Positions 1 to 6,394 of a stretch of DNA of 10,509 nt are shown piece by piece. The number at the start of each line of letters is the position of its first letter. Position 1 is the stretch's first letter. The stretch is from the NCBI GenBank assembly GCA_024277835.1, contig JAJRUK010000314.1, forward strand, positions 1 to 10,509, in the 5' to 3' direction. The notes under the pieces were generated by a model. It had not been told where the DNA came from. It searched no databases and saw only the letters and a program-made list of their open reading frames with translations. Made by a program: the position numbers and the translations under genes. The stretch comes from Planctomycetota bacterium (GTDB taxonomy: Bacteria; Planctomycetota; Phycisphaerae; UBA1845).

Positions 1-1632
1 ACGCCGCATAACGGTGCTCCGCAGACGCCGCTCTGGAACCGGACGAACCCGCGAACGCATTATCGCATTTACGAAAGCTCGACGACCGACGCCCGCATCG
101 ACCAGCCCAGCGGCCCGTCCAAAATGTGCTTGAGTTGTCACGACGGTTCGATGGCGCTGGGCAATGTTTTGTCTCGGCCAATGACGCACCCGATCGTAAT
201 GACCGCGCGGACGATTCCGCCGGGGACCAGCGACTTGACGAACGATCTTTCTGATGATCATCCGATCGGGTTTCGCTATGATCGCGCTCTTTCTAACAAG
301 GATCGTCAGCTAAATCCGCCGGAGGTTGTTTCGCGGAACTTGCCGCTTGGCATGCACGGCGAGATGCACTGCACGACGTGTCACGATCCGCACAACAACG
401 AGCTTGGCGATTTTCTGCGCGTGTCGGATCAGATGTCCGCCATTTGTATCAACTGTCATACGATGAATGGCTGGTCGCAGGGATCGCACGCGACGAATCG
501 CAAGCGAACACCGGACCGTGTCGTCGATCCGGGCGAAAGACTGAAATACAAGTCCGTTCGAGACAATGGCTGCATGAGTTGCCACAAGATTCACTCAGCC
601 CGGGGTAGTGAGCGACTTCTTCGAAGCCATCGCGAGGAGCAAAACTGTCTGAACTGTCATAGCGGTGCGGTCGCGAGTTTTAACATCGCGGCGGACATCG
701 GCAAGCGGTCGGGACACCTTGGGCGATTGCGTACGGGGGTTCACGATCCGACGGAGTCGCCGTTTACGATGCGAAGGCACTCGGAGTGCGTGGATTGTCA
801 TAACCCTCACGCGGCGCAGCCTGATTCTGTCGGTCTGGTTCGCGGAACGCTAGGCCAAACGGTGAAGGGTCCGAACCGACACGTCAAGGGGATCACGATC
901 GCCGGAACGGAAACGGACAACTCGACGTTTTTGTTCGAGATTTGCTTTAAGTGTCACGCGGATGGCATCGCACGCGGTCGGCGCGGTGATAGCAGACAGG
1001 TGACGCAATCCAACACGCGATTGGAGTTCCAGCCGTCGAACCCGTCGTTCCATCCCGTCGCGGGACCACGGCGCAACTCGGATGTTGTTAGTTTGATCTC
1101 TCCGCTGCGTGTGGGAAGTGTGATTTCCTGTTTGGACTGCCATAATAGCGACAACGCCCGCGCGATGGGTGGATCGGGTGCGAATGGTCCGCACGGTTCG
1201 ATCTATGAGCCGTTGCTTGTTCGTAACTATGATACCGCCGACTTTACCGCTGAGAGTGCCAGTTCGTATGCACTTTGCTATGGCTGTCACAGTCGCGATA
1301 GTATCTTGAACGACGACAGCTTTCCGCTTCATCGGCGTCATGTTGTTGATCTTCGGACGCCGTGTAGCGCCTGTCACGATGCACACGGGATTTACCGCGG
1401 GCAGGGCAACACGAACAACCACGGCAGTTTGATTAACTTTGATCTTTCGATCGTAAGCTCGGCTGAGACGCCCGCCGGTCGTCGGATCGAGTATACCGAC
1501 AGCGGTCGTTTTGCGGGTAGCTGCACGCTGACGTGTCATGGCGTGACACATTTTAACTTTCCGTATACCAATGCGGCTCGCGGCGGAACGAATGCCCGGT
1601 CAAGAAACCTGCTGGGAGGACTTCGCCCATGA
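1..1632 (+). CDS. Large multiheme cytochrome c, 5'-truncated by the window edge
   Basis: The reading frame is open from base 1, so the first in-frame ATG (124) is internal and the true start lies outside; 543 residues are visible. Ten CxxCH heme motifs begin at visible residues 43, 124, 149, 191, 216, 263, 315, 377, 426 and 455, followed by a CxxxCH variant (CTLTCH) at 508. The visible sequence opens with TPHNGAPQTPLWN, which aligns with the residues right after the first heme motif of the next gene (CGACHTPQ...PLWN), so one more heme probably sits immediately upstream, giving about 12. Several motifs continue as CHDPH or CHNPH, typical of doubled-CxxCH cytochromes with bis-histidine hemes. 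Family knowledge suggests an exported electron-transfer protein in the periplasm or on the outer surface. No catalytic site was recognised. It overlaps the next gene by four bases (ATGA). Confidence 0.93.
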   Translation, partial: TPHNGAPQTPLWNRTNPRTHYRIYESSTTDARIDQPSGPSKMCLSCHDGSMALGNVLSRPMTHPIVMTARTIPPGTSDLTNDLSDDHPIGFRYDRALSNKDRQLNPPEVVSRNLPLGMHGEMHCTTCHDPHNNELGDFLRVSDQMSAICINCHTMNGWSQGSHATNRKRTPDRVVDPGERLKYKSVRDNGCMSCHKIHSARGSERLLRSHREEQNCLNCHSGAVASFNIAADIGKRSGHLGRLRTGVHDPTESPFTMRRHSECVDCHNPHAAQPDSVGLVRGTLGQTVKGPNRHVKGITIAGTETDNSTFLFEICFKCHADGIARGRRGDSRQVTQSNTRLEFQPSNPSFHPVAGPRRNSDVVSLISPLRVGSVISCLDCHNSDNARAMGGSGANGPHGSIYEPLLVRNYDTADFTAESASSYALCYGCHSRDSILNDDSFPLHRRHVVDLRTPCSACHDAHGIYRGQGNTNNHGSLINFDLSIVSSAETPAGRRIEYTDSGRFAGSCTLTCHGVTHFNFPYTNAARGGTNARSRNLLGGLRP

Positions 1633-2216
1633 TGCGACGCTTACTGTTACCGGTTTTATCGCTTGGTGCGGCGTTGATGCTGGCTGGCCTTGCCCGGGGG
1701 GGGATCGAAGGGTCCAAGCACGATTTCTCGCAAAAGGCGTGGAGCAAGGACGATTCTTGCGGGGCATGTCATACGCCGCAGCGCGTTGAGACGCCGGACG
1801 TGAAGCCTTTGTGGAATCCTGGCGCAAATTTGACAGAGCGGTTCGGGCTCTCCGTGAAAACAAGAGGTCGTGCGGGAAGTGGGACGACGTCGTGTCTTCG
1901 CTGTCATGATGGAACCGTCGCACCTTCGAATATCTCAGCGGCGCAGCGAACCGAGTTCGTGAACAAGACGCGTAGTGCTCGATTCGCACCGGCTCATGGC
2001 GGCAGCAACCACCCGGTGGGGATTGATTACCCTCTGTTCGATCGTCGCGGGTTTCGACCTGCCAATGTCGTCACGAACAAGGGAACCGTCGTGCTGCCAA
2101 ACGGAAAAGTCGAGTGTCTCTCCTGCCACGATCCGCATAATGGTGCGGGGCAGAAGTATTTTCTTGTGACGAGTAATTCTCGGAGCGCGCTTTGTCTGAC
2201 GTGTCATCGCAAATGA
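1629..2216 (+). CDS. Exported tetraheme cytochrome c
   Basis: This 195-residue protein starts with a basic and hydrophobic signal peptide (about residues 1-24). Four CxxCH motifs sit at residues 44, 89, 163 and 189. Outside them there are exactly four histidines (31, 123, 128, 170), enough for one distal ligand per heme, so all four hemes may be low-spin bis-histidine electron carriers. The motif order, spacing and side sequences (PLWN, CHDG, HPVG, CHDPHN) match the N-terminal module of the preceding gene, pointing to a duplicated module. A strong Shine-Dalgarno GGGAGGA at 1614-1620 lies 8 bases before ATG 1629; a second ATG follows at 1632. A run of eight G (1696-1703) falls in the end of the signal peptide. 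The stop overlaps the next start (ATGA at 2213). Confidence 0.93.
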   Translation: MMRRLLLPVLSLGAALMLAGLARGGIEGSKHDFSQKAWSKDDSCGACHTPQRVETPDVKPLWNPGANLTERFGLSVKTRGRAGSGTTSCLRCHDGTVAPSNISAAQRTEFVNKTRSARFAPAHGGSNHPVGIDYPLFDRRGFRPANVVTNKGTVVLPNGKVECLSCHDPHNGAGQKYFLVTSNSRSALCLTCHRK

Positions 2217-3298
2217 ACAAGAACCGGAACAACAGACGCTCGCTCGCGGCTCGCCCTCTTTGCTTGGCTATGCTCGGGGGATTTGTCTCGATGGGGAGTG
2301 GCTGCGCGAGTCGAGGGATCACGGCGGACCCGGTCTATTATCCGTTGTCCGGTGCTCCCGCGCGCGTTGTTCATTTAAAGTCGTTCAACCGGATCGATGA
2401 TATCGTCGCGATTGAGCATACGTTCATCGAGACAATCCGGGGCAACCGCTTCATCTCGCGCATCGAAAACGCAGCCGGTATCGCCACGAGCGGCGACAAC
2501 CTCTTTGTGTGCGACACGGAGCAGGCGGTCGTTCACGTTTGGAATCTCAAGAATGGTGACACTTATCGACTCGGTCAGTCGGGCGACGTTCGCCTGGAAA
2601 CGCCGGTGGACGTTGCGATCGCCGAGGACGGAAGCGTCTTGGTGGCGGACACGGGTCGGGGTGAGGTCGTTGCGTTTAGCAGCGATGGCGCGGAGCCGCA
2701 GCGACTTAGACCGCCAGGGAACGCCCGGTTTCAACCGGTCGCACTCGCGGCGGCAGGTAATACGCTCTACGTCGCGGACCTTGGCAGCGCTTCGATTGTC
2801 GCCTTCGATATTGACGCGGGATCTGTCGAGTCCACGTTCACGCTTTCGGACAAAGCCGGGGACGCGGTGATGCCGATGGGCGTCGCGGTCGGCCCCACCG
2901 GAGAGCTTTTCGTCACCGACGCGATGGGCGGACGAGTTCTCGTACTATCGAGCGGCGGCGAACTGGTTCGAACGATGAGTCAGCGCGGCAACCGACTCGG
3001 CGACATGGGGCACCCCAAGCACATCGACGTGAGCGACGACGGGACGGTTTTCATCGCGGACGCCGAGTTTGCCCATGTCCACCTTTTTAACACCGGCGGC
3101 GAGCTACTTATGCTCGTCGGAGGCGCGGAGGATCGAACGGGCGGCACGCCCATGCCCTTCGGCGTTGCTGTGATTGCTTCGTCGGCAACACTTCAGCAAC
3201 TCGTGCCGGCTGACTTTGAGGCGAGTTACTTTGTCGTGGTGACGAATTCACTCGGTTCCAAGCGGATCAACCTGTTTGCTGTGGGAAACCGGCAATAG
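2213..3298 (+). CDS. NHL-repeat six-bladed beta-propeller protein, probable lipoprotein
   Basis: ATG 2213 overlaps the preceding stop (ATGA), giving 361 residues; an upstream in-frame TTG at 2192 is less likely because it would lie well inside the cytochrome gene. The N terminus has a basic stretch, a hydrophobic segment and a GSGC sequence with Cys31, a degenerate lipobox. The rest is built of repeats of the NHL/SMP-30 kind, for example ETPVDVAIAEDGSVLVADTG, PMGVAVGPTGELFVTDAMGG and HPKHIDVSDDGTVFIADAE, spaced as blades of a propeller. There is no heme motif. Such propellers serve as binding scaffolds. Tight coupling to two multiheme cytochromes suggests it assembles with, docks or shields them at the cell envelope, which is inference. 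No strong Shine-Dalgarno is visible, so translation probably depends on coupling. Confidence 0.9.
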   Translation: MNKNRNNRRSLAARPLCLAMLGGFVSMGSGCASRGITADPVYYPLSGAPARVVHLKSFNRIDDIVAIEHTFIETIRGNRFISRIENAAGIATSGDNLFVCDTEQAVVHVWNLKNGDTYRLGQSGDVRLETPVDVAIAEDGSVLVADTGRGEVVAFSSDGAEPQRLRPPGNARFQPVALAAAGNTLYVADLGSASIVAFDIDAGSVESTFTLSDKAGDAVMPMGVAVGPTGELFVTDAMGGRVLVLSSGGELVRTMSQRGNRLGDMGHPKHIDVSDDGTVFIADAEFAHVHLFNTGGELLMLVGGAEDRTGGTPMPFGVAVIASSATLQQLVPADFEASYFVVVTNSLGSKRINLFAVGNRQ

Positions 3299-3321
3299 TC
3301 TGAGGACCATTCGCGCAAGAG

Positions 3322-3406
3322 AACCGAGCCGCGACCGCGGGGGAGCGATTGGTCGAGAACCCCCATCGTCCTTGAAAAATCGCTTCCTTACGGGCGCGGC
3401 TCGGTT
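3322..3406. terminator. Long nested hairpin between converging genes (putative bidirectional terminator)
   Basis: AACCGAGCCGCG at 3322-3333 is the exact reverse complement of 3395-3406. After one mismatch, CCG (3335-3337) pairs with CGG (3391-3393). A second stem lies inside: AGCGATT (3344-3350) pairs with AATCGCT (3378-3384) and extends outwards to 3339/3389 with G-C and G-T pairs. It lies 23 bases after the propeller stop and 7 bases after the minus-strand cytochrome stop. A T-rich stretch (GCTTTATTCTTT) follows on the plus strand only. It may end transcripts from both sides; a repeat-family element is the alternative. Confidence 0.6.
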
Positions 3407-3413
3407 GGTTGCT

Positions 3414-4091
3414 TTATTCTTTGCGATACTTGAGCGGGTAGTGCTCATGCACGCCGTCGATAAGTCGCTGCTTATAATCGAACTTATACGTCGCGGCATC
3501 GATCGTGGGGCTTTTGTCGTTGTGACACTTCTTGCAAGTCGACTCTTCGATTTTGTTCATTCCCGAGGCATGCATTTCTTCGCTCGTGTACTTCGTCTTC
3601 GACATCATGATCTTCTTGTGCTTATCAACAAAGGGGCTGCCCGCTCCGTGGCACATCTCGCAGCCAATCCCCACCGTGTACTTCGCGTGCTTGACTGATT
3701 TCTTATCGGTGGCGTCTGGAATGGCATACCCGCCCGGTTTGCCGAATCCGACGGTATGGCAGGGGAGGCACGACTTGTCGGTCGAATAGTCTTTTGCAGG
3801 ATCGAGACCAAATTTTTTCTTGACTTCGGCGGCGTTTCCGGGTTTGAGCGTATCAAGCGCCTTGGCATGCTTCTTTGTCTTCCATGACTTGTACTGCTTC
3901 ATGTGACACATCTTGCATTTGTTGCTCCCGACGTATTTCGCCTGCCCGCCTTCGACCGTTACGATCGTAGCGACAGCCACAGGAAGAGCCGCCGTATCGC
4001 CAGCGACGGCGCTGCTCCCGCACAACTGCCATGTAGCAAGAACACCAACAATCAAGACCGCTACCGCCGTCCAGGACTTACGAGACTTCAT
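3414..4091 (-). CDS. Tetraheme cytochrome c, cytochrome c554-like
   Basis: The 225-residue protein has a signal peptide of about 30 residues (basic start, hydrophobic core, AVA before GDT) and four CxxCH motifs at residues 59, 108, 144 and 186. The sequence around heme 1 (YVGSNKCKMCH followed by QYKSWKTKKHAKAL) is characteristic of the cytochrome c554 family, which carries electrons in the periplasm, for example from hydroxylamine oxidoreductase in nitrifiers; no such oxidase is present here. I count about 36 Lys against about 21 acidic residues, so the protein is strongly basic, suiting a soluble carrier docking on acidic partners. ATG 4091 is chosen because GAGGAGG lies 8 bases upstream; TTG 4097 would be only 2 bases from it. 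It is divergent from the Rieske operon and convergent with the propeller gene. Confidence 0.92.
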   Translation of the reverse strand: MKSRKSWTAVAVLIVGVLATWQLCGSSAVAGDTAALPVAVATIVTVEGGQAKYVGSNKCKMCHMKQYKSWKTKKHAKALDTLKPGNAAEVKKKFGLDPAKDYSTDKSCLPCHTVGFGKPGGYAIPDATDKKSVKHAKYTVGIGCEMCHGAGSPFVDKHKKIMMSKTKYTSEEMHASGMNKIEESTCKKCHNDKSPTIDAATYKFDYKQRLIDGVHEHYPLKYRKE

Positions 4092-4475
4092 GTTCAATTC
4101 CTCCTCAAAATATTCGAAGAGCCACCAATGACTCTACAATAGCCCGCGCACGTCATACCCAATCGCAGGCAGGAACGCAATGAGCCAGCGGGAAATCGGA
4201 GCAAGTTTTGTGCCATTCGGAACTTCCAGGCGCAGTCTTGGCATGGAAGTTGCTTCCCCGGTGTTCTGGATGAAGCAGGTTGTGTCCTAATGGCTTTGTC
4301 TGGAGAATATTCAAAGTAGTTAACGCGAGAGACAGCGCGGCCACGATAACGCGGTACAATTTCCGCAACGCGACTTCACAAAGTTGGTCGGCCCGGTCGA
4401 TGGGATGGGTGGGCTGTCTTCGGGCCGAAATGGCAGACCGGAATGCAACAGAACTATCTACAAGGGAACATGGCC
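4092..4475. promoter_or_regulatory. Divergent intergenic region between the c554-like gene and the nonaheme-Rieske-cytochrome b operon
   Basis: This stretch must carry both outward promoters, but no convincing -35/-10 pair was found; TACAAT at 4355-4360 is a possible -10 for the plus strand without a clear -35. Two dyads stand out: AACTTCCA (4221-4228) with TGGAAGTT (4244-4251), and TCGGCCCG (4388-4395) with CGGGCCGA (4421-4428). CCGGTC (4393-4398) could instead pair with GACCGG (4436-4441), so two alternative leader folds exist just before the operon. No convincing coding sequence was seen; open frames here lack ribosome sites and family features. Confidence 0.4.
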
Positions 4476-5894
4476 ATGATTCATGCGCCCCATGCAGGGC
4501 TGCGCCGCAGGATCGCTTGGGCGATCTTGGTTTGTGCGACGATTTTGGCTGCCACTCGCCCCGGATACGCGGAAGAGAAGGCAAGCTGCAAGACGTGCCA
4601 TACCAAGCAGGTCACGCTGCTCGCAACGTCCGTCCACAATTCGTTCAATTGTCAGGAATGCCATGGCGGACCGAGCACCTACTCGCTCAGCCCCGACGAA
4701 ATGGCCCGCTATACCAGACCGACCGCCCCTGGCGAAGTTCGGCCCGTGTTCCAACATGGCGACGGGTTTACTGGAAAAGCGAAGCGCGCTGACATCCCAA
4801 ACCTGTGTGGTAACTGCCACGCGGATGTCGAGCGGATGAATCCGTACGGGATTCCGACAGACCAGCTCTCGGCATACTGGACCAGTGGCCACGGAAAGAC
4901 GCTAAAGAAGACCGGCGACGACAGGGTCGCGGTCTGTATCGATTGTCATGGCTCCCACGATATCTTCAAGACAAACGAAGTGACAAGCCGCACGTATCCA
5001 GCCAACGTGCCCGAGACATGTGGGCAATGTCACGGAAACGCCGAACTCATGGGCGATTTCGATTTGCCCGTGGCGATCGTGGATGAGTATCGCCGCAGCG
5101 TCCACGGGAAACTTCTCTATGAGCAGGGCGACCTAGGCGCGCCGACGTGTGCGACCTGCCACGGCAGTCACGCGGCAGCCCCTCCGGGATTCGCGAGCGT
5201 ACGAACCGCATGCGGGCAGTGCCACCAGCTTGAGTCGAAGTTTTTCGCTACAAGTATTCACGCGAGTCAGGAAGAGCACAAAGGGTGCGTTCAGTGTCAC
5301 GGGGGTGGACCGGATGCGAACTATCACCTGATCGAACGCATTACCAAACCAGCCAGCGCCTTGATTCAGAAATACAAGCAACTCATGGCGGTCGATCCAA
5401 ACGCGACCGGTGAGGAAGTCGCCGAGGCAATCCATCCGGACCCGAAACGTATTATTAACAACGCCATCGAATCATGCACGGAATGCCATGAAGATCTGGA
5501 GGACGACGAGAGCCTGCCAAAACTCTTCGAGCTAATCGACTCGATCGCCGCGGCGGAAAAGAAGTACGTCGAAACAGCGTCTTACCTTGACGAGGTTGGT
5601 CGAGGGGTGCTCTTGATTGACCACCAGCGATTCAAATTTGAAGATGCCCGGACCCATCTGATCGCGCTTGCACCTCTTCAGCATACGCTCGACCTCGACA
5701 AAGTTTCAGCCAAGGTCAAAGAGCTAGACAAGATCTGTGATGAAGTGGATCAAGAGCTAACAGACTTGGAAACGAACCTGAATCGACGATACGCAGCACT
5801 TGCACCGATGTGGGGTTTTTGCATCGTTTTTTCGATCGCGCTTTATGCGAAGTTCAAACAACTCAAGAAAAAATATGTCAAGCCGCTACCGTAA
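4476..5894 (+). CDS. Membrane-anchored nonaheme cytochrome c of a bc-type complex
   Basis: From ATG 4476 the protein has 472 residues; AAGGGA at 4462-4467 sits 8 bases upstream, while in-frame ATGs at 4443 and 4470 lack a well-placed site. The signal peptide ends near residue 33 (PGYA, then EEKA). Nine CxxCH motifs start at residues 38, 59, 111, 154, 182, 225, 246, 271 and 334. Hemes 4-5 and 6-7 lie in two similar units (SxHGKxL, CxxCHGSH, TCGQCH or ACGQCH). Residues about 350-440 are charged and heptad-like, probably coiled coil. One membrane helix (about 446-462) ends the chain with a Lys-rich tail. The gene is followed by Rieske and cytochrome b genes on the same strand, so it probably takes electrons from the Rieske cluster in place of cytochrome c1/f and passes them along its heme chain on the periplasmic side. 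Confidence 0.93.
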   Translation: MIHAPHAGLRRRIAWAILVCATILAATRPGYAEEKASCKTCHTKQVTLLATSVHNSFNCQECHGGPSTYSLSPDEMARYTRPTAPGEVRPVFQHGDGFTGKAKRADIPNLCGNCHADVERMNPYGIPTDQLSAYWTSGHGKTLKKTGDDRVAVCIDCHGSHDIFKTNEVTSRTYPANVPETCGQCHGNAELMGDFDLPVAIVDEYRRSVHGKLLYEQGDLGAPTCATCHGSHAAAPPGFASVRTACGQCHQLESKFFATSIHASQEEHKGCVQCHGGGPDANYHLIERITKPASALIQKYKQLMAVDPNATGEEVAEAIHPDPKRIINNAIESCTECHEDLEDDESLPKLFELIDSIAAAEKKYVETASYLDEVGRGVLLIDHQRFKFEDARTHLIALAPLQHTLDLDKVSAKVKELDKICDEVDQELTDLETNLNRRYAALAPMWGFCIVFSIALYAKFKQLKKKYVKPLP

Positions 5895-5918
5895 CTGGCA
5901 GCGAATCGGAGAGTCATC

Positions 5919-6356
5919 GTGACGCAACAGTCTAACGAATCAACAAGACGAGGGTTTCTCGACGTCTTTATCGGCATCTGTTCCGCGATCACCGCGGCGG
6001 CGGTCACGATCCCGGGCCTGATGTACTTGTGGCCTGCTGCCAAGGGCGGTGCAGGGGGAGAAGTCGAAGTCAAAGGTGCGAAAAACCTGGCAAAGGGTGA
6101 GTCGGAGATTCTTCAGGTCAAGGGCAAGGCGGTTCTTGTTGTGCGAACGTCGTCGGGTTTTGATGCTTACTCTGCCATCTGCCCACACCTCGGTTGTCTC
6201 GTGAAGTGGGAGGGTGTTCGTAAGGAGTTCCTCTGCCCCTGCCACGCGGCGGTTTTCGACAGCAAAGGGCGAGTCGTCTCCGGACCTGCACCGGGACCGC
6301 TATCGCCCTACAAAGTAAAAGAAGTCGGCGACAAAGTATTCGTATCCGCCGTATAG
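5919..6356 (+). CDS. Rieske [2Fe-2S] protein of the bc-type complex
   Basis: The 145-residue protein begins at GTG 5919, with GGAG at 5908-5911 seven bases before it. A twin-arginine motif (TRRGFLD, residues 9-15) precedes a hydrophobic helix, so it is probably exported folded by Tat and stays anchored at its N terminus. Rieske box 1 is CPHLGC (88-93) and box 2 CPCH (106-109): predicted cluster ligands are Cys88, His90, Cys106 and His109, with Cys93 and Cys108 forming the disulfide. The proline loop GPAPGPL follows. After box 2 the sequence is AAVF, so the Ser and Tyr that hydrogen-bond the cluster in high-potential mitochondrial-type proteins are Ala111 and Phe113. It moves electrons from quinol at the Qo site of cytochrome b to the nonaheme subunit. 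It lies 24 bases after that gene and 38 bases before cytochrome b. Confidence 0.96.
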   Translation: MTQQSNESTRRGFLDVFIGICSAITAAAVTIPGLMYLWPAAKGGAGGEVEVKGAKNLAKGESEILQVKGKAVLVVRTSSGFDAYSAICPHLGCLVKWEGVRKEFLCPCHAAVFDSKGRVVSGPAPGPLSPYKVKEVGDKVFVSAV

Positions 6357-6394
6357 CACGCGGCACAGCTTGATTTATACAGGAAACAGTGCCC

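Noticed and set aside
850..1551. 233-codon open frame on the minus strand under the large multiheme cytochrome
   Set aside because: It is antisense to a gene with eleven heme motifs, has no ribosome site evidence and a low-complexity Thr/Arg/Val composition typical of shadow frames.
2192..2212. TTG at 2192 as start of the propeller gene
   Set aside because: ATG 2213 forms an ATGA overlap like the preceding junction and avoids a 25-base overlap with the cytochrome.
4092..4475. Riboswitch or structured regulatory RNA in the divergent region
   Set aside because: Only isolated short dyads are visible and no known riboswitch core was recognised.
4153..4584. 143-codon minus-strand frame covering the divergent intergenic region
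   Set aside because: It overlaps the signal-peptide region of the nonaheme gene, and has no hydrophobic core, motif or family resemblance. Absence of stops alone is weak evidence here.
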